A stretch of DNA of 42,988 nt from OMSK01 sp902492995 (GTDB taxonomy: Bacteria > Bacillota_I > Bacilli_A > RF39 > UBA660): contig CABUNR010000009.1 in NCBI GenBank assembly GCA_902492995.1, positions 1 through 42,988 on the forward strand. The letters are read 5' to 3'. Made by a program: the position numbers and the translations under genes. Below are positions 1 through 7,491 of this stretch, piece after piece. Each line of letters opens with the position of its first letter. The first letter of the stretch is position 1. Under the pieces are notes generated by a model that saw nothing but the letters and a program-made list of their open reading frames with translations, was not told the DNA's origin and searched no databases.

Positions 1-42
1 AACAATTACATTGTATCAAACTTATGTCTTTTTATTAAATAA

Positions 43-78
43 AAATAGTGTAGTGATTTATATTCACCAACACTATTT
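43..78. other. Nested hairpin in the left flank
   Basis: An outer 9-bp stem (43-51 with 70-78, AAATAGTGT/ACACTATTT) encloses a 4-bp stem GTGA/TCAC (53-56 with 64-67). It has no clean T-tract, so it may be a processing structure or a weak terminator of a gene left of the window. No gene was recognised in 1-176. Confidence 0.4.
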
Positions 79-89
79 ATAATACAACC

Positions 90-117
90 ACTTTGATTTA
101 TCAAAGTTTTTCTTTTA
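90..117 (+). terminator. Terminator of an upstream gene outside the window
   Basis: A 7-bp stem ACTTTGA/TCAAAGT (90-96 with 101-107) with a TTTA loop is followed by TTTTCTTTT. It separates whatever lies to the left from the ychF promoter. Confidence 0.6.
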
Positions 118-120
118 TGA

Positions 121-149
121 TTTACATAATTAATAAATAATGATAAAAT
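121..149 (+). promoter_or_regulatory. ychF promoter
   Basis: TTTACA (121-126), a 17-nt spacer and TAAAAT (144-149) lie 27 nt before the ychF start. Spacing is ideal for sigma-A. Confidence 0.6.
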
Positions 150-176
150 AAATATCAGTTTGAATGGAGTGATTAT

Positions 177-1277
177 ATGAGCTTAACAGCTGGAATAGTT
201 GGTTTACCAAATGTAGGTAAGTCTACCCTTTTTAATGCAATTACAAAGAAAAATATATTAGCGGCGAATTATCCTTTTGCTACTATTGAACCAAATGTAG
301 GTGTTGTAACAGTACCAGATAAAAGATTAGATTTTTTGAATGAATTATATAAACCAAAAAATTTAGTGCCAACAACGTTTGAATTTACTGATATTGCAGG
401 ATTAGTAAAGGGAGCAAGCTTAGGAGAAGGATTAGGTAATCAATTTTTGTCACATATAAGAGATGTAGATGCAATAGTTGAAGTAGTAAGATGTTTTGAT
501 GATTCAAATATAATTCATGTTGAAGGTAATGTTGATCCAATAAGAGATGTAGAAATTATTAATGTAGAATTAATGCTTTCCGATTTGGAAGTAGTGGAAA
601 ATAGAATAGGTAAAATTGGAAAAAAAGCTGCAATGACAAGAGATAAAGATATTCAAAACGAAGTAAATATTTTAACAAAAGCAAAAGAAGCACTAGAACA
701 AAATAAACCATTAAGAAGCATAGATTTTAATGATGAAGAAAAAAATATATTGAAACATTTTAATTTTTTAACAATTAAACCTATTATATATATGGCAAAT
801 GTGAGTGAAGAAGATTTAATAGAAGGTACTAATAATTATGTAGAAAAATTAAAAGAATACGCTAAACTTGAAAATTCAAAAGTAATAATCGTAAGTGCTA
901 AAATAGAGTCAGAATTAGGAGAGCTTTCTCTTGAAGAAAAACAAGTATTTTTAAATGATTTAGGAATAAAAGAAAGTGGACTAGATACTTTAATAAAAGA
1001 AACATATGATTTATTAGGACTTGCTACTTATTTTACAGCTGGAAGTGATGAATGTAGGGCATGGACTTTTAAACGTGGTATGAAAGCACCAGCTTGTGCA
1101 GGAATTATTCACACAGATTTTGAGAGGGGTTTTATTAAGGCAGAAGTAATGAGCTTTGATGATTTAAAGGAACAAGGAACAGAATTAAAAGTAAAAGAAG
1201 CAGGAAAGCTTCGATTAGAAGGAAAAGACTATGAAATGCAAGATGGAGATATTTGTTTATTTAGATTTAATGTTTAA
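177..1277 (+). CDS. ychF: Redox-regulated ATPase YchF (Obg-like ATPase)
   Basis: 366 residues, the usual YchF length. The P-loop GLPNVGKST starts at residue 9. The base-specificity motif reads NVSE (after IYMA) instead of NKxD, which in this family goes with preference for ATP over GTP. A coiled-coil insert and a C-terminal TGS domain (about residues 280-366) complete the family layout. YchF binds ribosomes and is linked to translation and stress responses; this is family knowledge. The SD is GGAGTGA just before the ATG. It lies upstream of rpsF-ssb-rpsR, a common Bacillota order, but has its own promoter and terminator. Confidence 0.95.
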   Translation: MSLTAGIVGLPNVGKSTLFNAITKKNILAANYPFATIEPNVGVVTVPDKRLDFLNELYKPKNLVPTTFEFTDIAGLVKGASLGEGLGNQFLSHIRDVDAIVEVVRCFDDSNIIHVEGNVDPIRDVEIINVELMLSDLEVVENRIGKIGKKAAMTRDKDIQNEVNILTKAKEALEQNKPLRSIDFNDEEKNILKHFNFLTIKPIIYMANVSEEDLIEGTNNYVEKLKEYAKLENSKVIIVSAKIESELGELSLEEKQVFLNDLGIKESGLDTLIKETYDLLGLATYFTAGSDECRAWTFKRGMKAPACAGIIHTDFERGFIKAEVMSFDDLKEQGTELKVKEAGKLRLEGKDYEMQDGDICLFRFNV

Positions 1278-1308
1278 AGTTATAAACTTTAACATTTTTT
1301 CTTTTTTT
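1274..1308 (+). terminator. ychF terminator overlapping its stop codon
   Basis: A 7-bp stem TTAAAGT/ACTTTAA (1274-1280 with 1286-1292) includes the ychF stop and is followed by a T-rich run to 1308. The next gene's promoter is embedded in the tail. Confidence 0.6.
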
Positions 1309-1316
1309 GATATAAT
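1289..1316 (+). promoter_or_regulatory. Promoter of the nucleotidase-like gene
   Basis: TTAACA (1289-1294), a 16-nt spacer and TATAAT (1311-1316). The -10 lies only 20 nt before the start codon, so the 5' leader would be very short. Confidence 0.55.
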
Positions 1317-1336
1317 ACAAAGTTAGGTGAAAAAAT

Positions 1337-1942
1337 ATGAAAAAAGTAATAGTTGATGTTGATGATGTTTTAGCTCTTAATACATTTATTAATAGTTTGA
1401 ATAATTTTTTACATTCAAATTATACATATAATGATATTAATAGATATTATGTTGAAGAAATGTTAGATGAAAATCAGTTAATAGAATTTAGAAAATATAT
1501 AAAAGAAAATAATATATATCAGTTTTCTTTAGTTGCACCAAATTCAAAAGAGGTACTTATGAAATTAATGGTAGAAGGATATGAAATATATCCAACGAGT
1601 AAGTTTTATTCAGAATTAGATAATATTATATTACCTGAAACATTAACATATAAATGTGAATTTTTACAAAAAAATTATCCATTTATTCCGACAAAAAATT
1701 ATATATTTATAAATAATAAACTTTTATTAAATGCTGATATAAGAATAGATGATAGCCTTGACAATTTAAGTGACAATGGACTTAATTTACTTTATTCAGC
1801 ATATCATAATAGAAAAATAGAAAATAGGTTACTAAGTGATAAAAAAATATTAAGAGTACAAAACTGGAAAGATATAGAAAATAAAGTTCTAAAAAAAAGA
1901 AAATTAATTAAGATAGATTTAGAAAAACGGAAAATTAAATAA
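1337..1942 (+). CDS. 5'-nucleotidase-like HAD phosphatase (NT5C type)
   Basis: 201 residues. HAD motif I is DVDD at residues 7-10 (nucleophile Asp7, acid/base Asp9). A motif II-like YPTSKF lies in the middle. A C-terminal ADIRIDDSLDNL matches the D-D acid cluster (motif IV) of cytosolic 5'(3')-deoxyribonucleotidases. The likely reaction is dephosphorylation of nucleotides in the cytoplasm, but substrate cannot be read from sequence. The SD is AGGTGA with an 8-nt gap to ATG. It is a monocistronic gene between ychF and rpsF. The protein is Asn/Ile/Lys-rich and diverged, so other HAD activities are possible. Confidence 0.65.
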   Translation: MKKVIVDVDDVLALNTFINSLNNFLHSNYTYNDINRYYVEEMLDENQLIEFRKYIKENNIYQFSLVAPNSKEVLMKLMVEGYEIYPTSKFYSELDNIILPETLTYKCEFLQKNYPFIPTKNYIFINNKLLLNADIRIDDSLDNLSDNGLNLLYSAYHNRKIENRLLSDKKILRVQNWKDIENKVLKKRKLIKIDLEKRKIK

Positions 1943-1993
1943 ATTTATTATAAATAGTAATTATTTTTAATATTAAAGTATAATATATATTGC

Positions 1994-2024
1994 AAAACGT
2001 GAAATCAACTATGTTTTTTTTATT
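1994..2024 (+). terminator. Weak terminator after the nucleotidase-like gene
   Basis: A 7-bp stem with one G-U pair, AAAACGT/ATGTTTT (1994-2000 with 2011-2017), is followed by a T-rich run. The loop is 10 nt. Confidence 0.45.
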
Positions 2025-2065
2025 TTGCTATATTAAATTGTTATAAAAAGGTTCTAAAAAAAGTA

Positions 2066-2094
2066 TTTACAAATAAAAAAGTATTTGGTATAAT
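2066..2094 (+). promoter_or_regulatory. rpsF operon promoter
   Basis: TTTACA (2066-2071), a 17-nt spacer and a perfect TATAAT (2089-2094). It drives rpsF-ssb-rpsR. Confidence 0.75.
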
Positions 2095-2100
2095 CTACGT

Positions 2101-2149
2101 TGAGTAATTATTTACTCCTTGCAAGAAATTGCCAGAGACCATAAGGAGG
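2101..2149 (+). promoter_or_regulatory. Structured rpsF leader with SD-sequestering helix
   Basis: Two mutually exclusive structures can be drawn. One is a hairpin GAGTAA/TTACTC (2102-2107 with 2112-2117). The other pairs CTCCTT (2115-2120) with AAGGAG (2143-2148), which is the rpsF SD, and encloses a small GCAA/TTGC stem with a GAAA tetraloop (2121-2132). Bacterial rpsF leaders are known to bind S6:S18, but I do not see the usual CCG signature here, so membership in that class is unproven. Confidence 0.45.
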
Positions 2150-2155
2150 TGTAGA

Positions 2156-2446
2156 ATGAAAAACTATGAAATAATGTTTATTGTTAGACCAACATTAAGT
2201 GAAGAAGAAGTAAAAAAAGTTGTTGATAATTTTAAAAAAGTAATCACTGATAATGGTTCTAAAATAACAGAAGTAAAAGAAATGGGTCAAAGAGAATTAG
2301 CTTATGAAATAAAAAAATTCAAAAGCGGATATTATTTTGTATTTGAAGTTGAAGCAAACGACGATAAAGCTATTAAAGAATTTGATCGTTTAGGTTTAAT
2401 AAGTAGTGATGTGATTCGTCATTTAATCACTAAAATTGAAAAATAA
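2156..2446 (+). CDS. rpsF: 30S ribosomal protein bS6
   Basis: 96 residues from the ATG at 2156. This start is preferred over an upstream in-frame TTG at 2129 because AAGGAGGTG lies just ahead of 2156 and the product then begins with the family-typical KNYEIMFIVRP. S6 pairs with S18 on the platform of the 30S subunit. It is first in the rpsF-ssb-rpsR operon, 14 nt ahead of ssb. Confidence 0.95.
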   Translation: MKNYEIMFIVRPTLSEEEVKKVVDNFKKVITDNGSKITEVKEMGQRELAYEIKKFKSGYYFVFEVEANDDKAIKEFDRLGLISSDVIRHLITKIEK

Positions 2447-2460
2447 AGTGAGGTAATAAA

Positions 2461-2916
2461 ATGAATCGTGTTATGTTAATAGGTAGATTAACAGCTAAAC
2501 CAGAACTTAGATATACTGGTTCAAATGTTCCATATTCAAGATTTACAGTTGCTGTAAATAGAACTTTTAGTAGTAATAATGGAGAAAGAGAAACAGACTT
2601 CATTAATTGTGTAATATGGAGAAAACAAGCTGAAAATGTTTGCAACTATTTGGATAAAGGTAGTTTAGTTTCAGTAGAAGGAAGAATTCAAACAGGTAGT
2701 TATGATGATAAAGATGGAAATAGAAGATATACAACTGATGTTGTAGCTGATAATGTTCAATTTTTAGAATCTAGATCACAATCACAAAATCGTTCAAATG
2801 ATGTAACACCATATGATTATCAAAATGATACAAATACAAATAATGTAAGTGTTGATGAAGATCCATTTGCTGATTTTGGTGATAGCGTTTCAATAGATGA
2901 AAACTTCCTAGATTAA
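2461..2916 (+). CDS. ssb: Single-stranded DNA-binding protein
   Basis: 151 residues. The N-terminal OB fold (about 1-105) begins MNRVMLIGRLTAKPELR and contains the conserved DFINCVIWRKQAE block. It coats single-stranded DNA in replication and repair. The tail is acidic but ends DENFLD rather than the usual DDDIPF/DDDLPF. A DPFADF element lies 15 residues further in. The family uses its terminal Phe to dock partner proteins, so the changed tip is noteworthy. It sits between rpsF and rpsR. Confidence 0.95.
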   Translation: MNRVMLIGRLTAKPELRYTGSNVPYSRFTVAVNRTFSSNNGERETDFINCVIWRKQAENVCNYLDKGSLVSVEGRIQTGSYDDKDGNRRYTTDVVADNVQFLESRSQSQNRSNDVTPYDYQNDTNTNNVSVDEDPFADFGDSVSIDENFLD

Positions 2917-2932
2917 TAGAGGAGGAAATAAA

Positions 2933-3151
2933 ATGGCAGAATTTTATAGAAAAAAGAAAAAAATATGTCAAATGTGTGCAGGAAAATCTGTTGATTATAA
3001 AGATGCAGATATTATAAAAAAATATGTAAGTGCAGATAAAGGTAAAATTTTACCTAGAAGAGTTACAGGAGCATGTGCTGAACATCAAAGACATATAGCA
3101 AATGAAGTTAAAAAAGCTCGTTTTATGGGTATTTTACCATTTGTAAAGTAA
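2933..3151 (+). CDS. rpsR: 30S ribosomal protein bS18
   Basis: 72 residues. It carries CxxC at residues 12-15 and a later Cys with nearby His residues (ACAEHQRH), consistent with a metal-binding form. The conserved Arg/Lys-rich core reads LPRRVTG. It has a GGAGG SD. It is the last gene of the operon and its stop codon lies inside the terminator palindrome. Confidence 0.95.
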   Translation: MAEFYRKKKKICQMCAGKSVDYKDADIIKKYVSADKGKILPRRVTGACAEHQRHIANEVKKARFMGILPFVK

Positions 3152-3169
3152 GCATATGCTTACTTTTTT
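3145..3169 (+). terminator. rpsR terminator
   Basis: A perfect 22-nt palindrome (3145-3166) centred on CATATG is followed by T residues to 3169. It overlaps the rpsR stop codon. Confidence 0.8.
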
Positions 3170-3188
3170 GTTTTAAGGATGTAGTAGT

Positions 3189-4162
3189 ATGAATTATATA
3201 ATTAAAGAAAATAATGATGGTACATTAGTTACTGTAAGAATGTTACAGCTAAAATTATTAGAAATAATAAAAGAAATAGATAGAGTATGTAAAAAAATAA
3301 TATAGAGTATTTTTTGGCTGGAGGTTCTTGTCTTGGTGCTGTAAGGCATAAAGAATTTATACCATGGGATGATGATATGGATATCGGAATGAAGAGAAGT
3401 GAATTTAAAAAATTTATTAAAGCATTAGATAAAGATTTGGATTCAAAATATACATATCATTGTTATGAAAAAAATAAAAAATATCCAGTTGCATGGCCAG
3501 CAATGAAAATTAGAATGAAAAATACATATATAAGAGAAATAAATAGATTACTACCTAATACATGTACAGATTGTGATGGCATTTTTATTGATGTTTTTAT
3601 ATATGATTATATGTCTAATAATAAATTTTTGGATTTTCCACTAAGATTTATAAATACATTATTAATGCCATTTATAGTTTTGTTTGATAATATTGGGTTA
3701 AGTATGGTACCTTTAAAAGAAATATTTAGATTTAATGCAAGAATTTATGGTAAATTATGTAAAAAATCTTTATATTTTGCAGATGAAATAACTTGGACAT
3801 TTAGGTTAAAAAAACCATTTAAATATAAATATTCGGATATTTATCCATTGACAGAAACAATTTTTGAGGATACGATTCTTCCAATACCAGGTAATTACAA
3901 TGAGTATTTAATAAAAAATTATGGTATAAATTATATGAAATATCCAGGTAAAAATAAACGCTTTGCAAAGCATACTTTAGATATAAATTTAAATTCTTGT
4001 AATCCAACAAAGAAAGTATTAAAAGATAAAAATATAATGAGAATTATTTTTTTAGGAATGATTTTAAGTATAATTTCATTATTTGCAGAAAAATTTTTAA
4101 TTTTAGGTATAGGATTATCTTTAATATTATTAGAAATAATTTTATATCAAAAAAATAAATAA
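3189..4162 (+). pseudogene. LicD-family phosphotransferase, frameshifted at a poly-A run
   Basis: The start is ATG 3189, reading KENNDGTLVTVRMLQLKLLE. The frame stops just after an A7 run (3291-3297). Adding one A restores CKKNNIEYFLAGGSCLG, FIPWDDDMDI and the rest of a LicD protein of about 324 residues. The DDDMD motif is the family's metal/catalytic signature. LicD proteins transfer phosphocholine or similar groups to surface glycans. Two hydrophobic segments lie at the C-terminus. The next gene is a close paralogue and is intact. The break may be a real mutation, a phase-variable tract or a base-calling error; the sequence alone cannot decide. Downstream translation alone could start only at a TTG (3314), which would lose the N-terminus. 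Confidence 0.85.
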
Positions 4163-4167
4163 TATGT

Positions 4168-4196
4168 CAAGTAAATTATGTTTGCTTGCTTTTTTT
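4168..4196 (+). terminator. Terminator after the first LicD gene
   Basis: An 8-bp stem with one G-U pair (4168-4175 with 4181-4188) and a TTATG loop is followed by CTTTTTTT. Confidence 0.65.
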
Positions 4197-4236
4197 ATAA
4201 TATTAAGATATTATATACTTAATGAGGCGATATTAA

Positions 4237-5277
4237 ATGGAAAAAAAGGATTGTATTTTATGTAATGATGAATATATTTTGAAAACTTTTGATGATGGTT
4301 CTAAAGTAACAGTGAGACAATTACAAATGGAACTTCTAAAAATAATGGATGAAATACATCGCGTTTGTGAAAAAAATAATATTCCTTATTGTTTAATTGC
4401 AGGATCGGCTCTTGGAATATGTAATTATAAAGGATTTATACCATGGGATGATGATATGGATATTTGTATCAAAAGAGAAGATTGGAATAGATTTATTGAT
4501 GCAATGGATAAAGATTTATCAAATCAATTTTATTTTCATTGTTATGAAAATGATAAAAAATATAATATTCTTATTCCTTCTATGAAGGTTCGTATGAAAA
4601 ATACGTATATTCAAGAAGTTAATTATCTTCTTGAAAATAGATGCGAAGGTGATGGAATATTTATAGATGTTGTAATTTATGATAATGTAGCTGATAATAA
4701 GTTTGTAGATGAAATTTATAGAACACCAATAAGAATGATGATGCCATTTTTAGTTTTTTTTGATAATCTTGGTTTTGAAGCAAAATGGTTAAAAAATATA
4801 ATTTTAAAAAAAGCTGAAAAATATGGAAAAAAAAATAAAAATAGTAAATATACATCTCAAACTATTGCAATTCCATGGGAAAAATTTATGCATGAACCAA
4901 TCTTTTTAAAAGATGATGTTTATCCATTTAAATTATATGAGTTTGAGGGAAGAAGATATTATTCATATAATAATATAGAAAAGGTAATGAAAAAGTGGTA
5001 TGGACCTAATTGTTTAAAAAAATGGGATGGTACAAAATGGACTGAAACGTTACCTGTTGAACTTAGAAAACCAAAACATGTTGCAAATATTAATTTAAAG
5101 TGTGATATACCTGATGTTATTACTAAAAAAAAGGGTGCAAGATTAATAAGGGGAATAACTTTATCAATATTTGTTGCATTAATAGCGCTTTTTCTGTTTA
5201 ATGATTTTAGTTTTAAATTATTAGGAATTGGGATAATGTTAATTGGTTTTTCAATAATCTTGTTTATTGATAGGTAA
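4237..5277 (+). CDS. LicD-family phosphotransferase (intact paralogue)
   Basis: 346 residues. It shows the LicD signature: a YCLIAGSALG block, then FIPWDDDMDICIKRED with the catalytic Asp cluster near residue 73. Two hydrophobic helices close the C-terminus (about residues 304-344), suggesting membrane attachment. The family decorates teichoic acids, capsules or lipopolysaccharide with phosphocholine or similar phosphodiester groups; the acceptor here is unknown. It is a tandem duplicate of the broken gene just upstream, sharing VTVRQLQ, the GFIPWDDDMD core, VRMKNTYI and the membrane tail. A second hydrophilic N-terminal stretch (CILCNDEYI) is present only in this copy as far as I can see. 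It has its own terminator. Confidence 0.85.
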   Translation: MEKKDCILCNDEYILKTFDDGSKVTVRQLQMELLKIMDEIHRVCEKNNIPYCLIAGSALGICNYKGFIPWDDDMDICIKREDWNRFIDAMDKDLSNQFYFHCYENDKKYNILIPSMKVRMKNTYIQEVNYLLENRCEGDGIFIDVVIYDNVADNKFVDEIYRTPIRMMMPFLVFFDNLGFEAKWLKNIILKKAEKYGKKNKNSKYTSQTIAIPWEKFMHEPIFLKDDVYPFKLYEFEGRRYYSYNNIEKVMKKWYGPNCLKKWDGTKWTETLPVELRKPKHVANINLKCDIPDVITKKKGARLIRGITLSIFVALIALFLFNDFSFKLLGIGIMLIGFSIILFIDR

Positions 5278-5280
5278 GTG

Positions 5281-5310
5281 AAAAAGTTAACTAATAAGTT
5301 AATTTTTTTT
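5281..5310 (+). terminator. Terminator after the second LicD gene
   Basis: A TTAACT/AGTTAA stem (5287-5292 with 5297-5302), extended by A-T pairs, carries a T8 tail (5303-5310). Confidence 0.65.
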
Positions 5311-5345
5311 ATAATATAAAAAATAAAAAAAAGGCATAAAAATAC

Positions 5346-5374
5346 TTGATTTTCATATAAATTTAATGTATAAT
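5346..5374 (+). promoter_or_regulatory. S10 operon promoter
   Basis: TTGATT (5346-5351), a 17-nt spacer and TATAAT (5369-5374). It is the only strong promoter I see upstream of rpsJ, so it may drive much of the ribosomal super-operon. Confidence 0.75.
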
Positions 5375-5381
5375 TTTGAAT

Positions 5382-5500
5382 GTGTGACAAGCAGTGATGT
5401 GTGAGGTTGCCGATACGCCAGGTTAAGTTGTAATAAAATTTAAAATGGATATTGGGTTTTTACACGGAGCTAGTCTATACAAAGATATAGGCGAAAGGAG
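5382..5500 (+). promoter_or_regulatory. Structured rpsJ (S10 operon) leader
   Basis: About 125 nt lie between promoter and rpsJ. GTGTGA (5399-5404) can pair with TTACAC (5460-5465), closing a large domain that holds GGTTGCCGATACGCC. A second hairpin GTCTATA/TATAGGC (5473-5479 with 5486-5492) sits right before the SD. S10 leaders in many Bacillota look structured; a regulator cannot be named from this sequence. Confidence 0.5.
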
Positions 5501-5508
5501 GATACAAT

Positions 5509-5817
5509 ATGTCTAAAACAAAAGTAAACATAAAATTAAAAGCATTTGAACATAAAAATCTTGATAATGCATGTATGAAAATTGTTGAAACTGTTAAAAG
5601 AACAGGTGGAGAAATAAGTGGACCAATTCCACTACCAACTGAAGTAGAAAAAATAACTATTTTAAGAGCTGTTCATAAGTATAAAGATTCGCGTGAACAA
5701 TTCGAAAAAAGAACACACAAAAGACTTATTGTTATCAATAATCCAAGTAAGGAAACAATTGATGCTTTACAACATCTTGAAATTCCAAGCGGTGTTGATA
5801 TTCAAATAAAGTTATAA
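5509..5817 (+). CDS. rpsJ: 30S ribosomal protein uS10
   Basis: 102 residues, full length. Conserved blocks are KLKAFEHKNLD at the N-terminus and GPIPLPTE in the middle. S10 sits in the 30S head and in other bacteria also takes part in transcription antitermination as NusE. It is the first gene of the S10 operon, with a strong AAAGGAGG SD, and is followed by rplC after 15 nt. Confidence 0.97.
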   Translation: MSKTKVNIKLKAFEHKNLDNACMKIVETVKRTGGEISGPIPLPTEVEKITILRAVHKYKDSREQFEKRTHKRLIVINNPSKETIDALQHLEIPSGVDIQIKL

Positions 5818-5832
5818 TAAGGAGGAAAAATT

Positions 5833-6561
5833 ATGAAAGGAATCTTAGGTCGTAAATTAGGAATGACTCAAGTATTTACAAAATCAGGAAAATTGATTCC
5901 AGTAACTGTTATTGAAATTGAACCAAATGTTGTTACTCAAGTTAAAACAAAAGAAAATGATGGTTATGAAGCAATTCAACTAGGTTTTGGTACAAAGAGA
6001 GAAAAGTTAGCGACAAAAGCTTCTGCTGGTATTACCAGCAAAGCAAAAACTACACCTAAGCGCTTCTTTAAAGAAATTAGAGGTGTAGATGTAAATGAAT
6101 ATTCATTAGGACAAGAAATTAAAGCTGATATTTTTGTTCCAGGTGAAGTTGTAGATGTTACAGGAACTACAAAAGGAAAAGGTTTCCAAGGTGTTATTAA
6201 AAGACATAATCAAAGTAGAGGACCTATGGGACATGGTTCACATTATCATAGAGGACCAGGTTCAATGGGTACAATGAGACCAATGCGTGTATTTAAGGGT
6301 AAAAAATTACCAGGACATATGGGTGGACTTACAGTTACAGTTCAAAATCTTGAAATTGTCTCTGTTGATGTTGAAAATAATGTAATTTTAGTTAAAGGAA
6401 ATGTTCCAGGAGCTAAAAAATCATTAGTTGTTATAAAAACAGCAGTTAAAAATCCTAACAAAGTTAATGAATCACAAGAATTAAATACTTACGTTACTGA
6501 ACCAATTGTAGATGCAACTCCTGTAGAAGAAGTTAAAACTGAAACAGTTGAAGAAAATTAG
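5833..6561 (+). CDS. rplC: 50S ribosomal protein uL3
   Basis: 242 residues, about 30 longer than the usual bacterial L3. The body is typical, beginning KGILGRKLGMTQVF, with the GHGSHYHRGPGSMG loop that reaches the peptidyl-transferase region. The extra length is an acidic, Val/Thr/Glu-rich C-terminal tail (about 215-242) with no recognised fold. The SD is AAGGAGG. Confidence 0.96.
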   Translation: MKGILGRKLGMTQVFTKSGKLIPVTVIEIEPNVVTQVKTKENDGYEAIQLGFGTKREKLATKASAGITSKAKTTPKRFFKEIRGVDVNEYSLGQEIKADIFVPGEVVDVTGTTKGKGFQGVIKRHNQSRGPMGHGSHYHRGPGSMGTMRPMRVFKGKKLPGHMGGLTVTVQNLEIVSVDVENNVILVKGNVPGAKKSLVVIKTAVKNPNKVNESQELNTYVTEPIVDATPVEEVKTETVEEN

Positions 6562-6573
6562 GAGGTTATATAG

Positions 6574-7197
6574 ATGAATAAAATATCTGTATTAAATATT
6601 AAAGGTGAAAAAGTAAGTGATTTAACTTTAAATGCAGAAGTTTGGGGAATTGTTCCAAATGATGCAGTTTTATATGATGCTATTACATTAGCAAGAAACT
6701 CAATGAGACAAGGAACTCATGATACAAAAACACGCGCAGAAGTAAGCGGAGGTGGAAGAAAACCATGGAGACAAAAAGGTACTGGTCGTGCTAGACAAGG
6801 TAGTACACGTGCACCACATTGGAGACATGGTGGAATCGTTTTTGGACCACATCCAAGAAGTTATGATAAAAAGATGAACAGAAAAGAAAGAAGACTTGCT
6901 CTAAAATCTGCTTTATCTTATAAATTTTCTGATAAAGAATTAATAGTAGTAGATAACTTTAATTTAGAATCAAATAAGACAAAAGATGCTATAAAAGTAT
7001 TAGAAGCATTAAAAACAAATAAAAATGTATTAATAGTAGTAGATGAATTAACTGAAAATGTAATTTTAGCTACACGTAATTTAGACAATGTAATTTTATT
7101 GCAAGCAGATGAAATTAATACTTTAGATGTTGTTTCAGCTGATAATATGATTATTACAGAAAATGCAGTTAAACAAATTGAGGAGGTGCTTGTTTAA
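6574..7197 (+). CDS. rplD: 50S ribosomal protein uL4
   Basis: 207 residues. The long basic loop that reaches the exit tunnel is seen at about 45-95, with GGGRKPWRQKGTGRARQGS and HGGIVFGPHPR. It has a GGAGG SD. Its last base pair overlaps the rplW start (TAATG), which suggests translational coupling. Confidence 0.97.
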   Translation: MNKISVLNIKGEKVSDLTLNAEVWGIVPNDAVLYDAITLARNSMRQGTHDTKTRAEVSGGGRKPWRQKGTGRARQGSTRAPHWRHGGIVFGPHPRSYDKKMNRKERRLALKSALSYKFSDKELIVVDNFNLESNKTKDAIKVLEALKTNKNVLIVVDELTENVILATRNLDNVILLQADEINTLDVVSADNMIITENAVKQIEEVLV

Positions 7198-7475
7198 TGA
7201 AAAGTAATTACAGAGATGTTATTAAAGCACCAATTATAACAGAAAAAAGTGCAGCATTAGCACAAAATAATATTATTACATTTAGCGTTGATATAAATGC
7301 TAATAAAACACAAATCAAACAAGCAGTAGAAAAAATATTTAATGTTAAAGTTTTAAGTGTTAATACTGTTAATGTTAAACCTAAGAAAAAAAGAGTTGGA
7401 CGTTATGTTGGAAAAACAACTCGTGTAAAAAAAGCAATAGTAAAATTAGCAGAAGGAAGTTCTATTGAACTTTAA
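7197..7475 (+). CDS. rplW: 50S ribosomal protein uL23
   Basis: 92 residues. It begins with the family-typical region DVIKAPIITEKSAAL, followed by a basic VKPKKKRVGRYVG extension that contacts 23S rRNA. L23 lies at the tunnel exit and is the docking point for trigger factor and SRP. It starts one base inside the rplD stop. Confidence 0.97.
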   Translation: MKSNYRDVIKAPIITEKSAALAQNNIITFSVDINANKTQIKQAVEKIFNVKVLSVNTVNVKPKKKRVGRYVGKTTRVKKAIVKLAEGSSIEL

Positions 7476-7491
7476 TTAAAGGAGGATATAT

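Noticed and set aside
4959..5390. 143-residue minus-strand open frame over the end of the second LicD gene
   Set aside because: Antisense to conserved sequence and to the S10 promoter region; hydrophobic composition expected from reversed AT-rich coding DNA.
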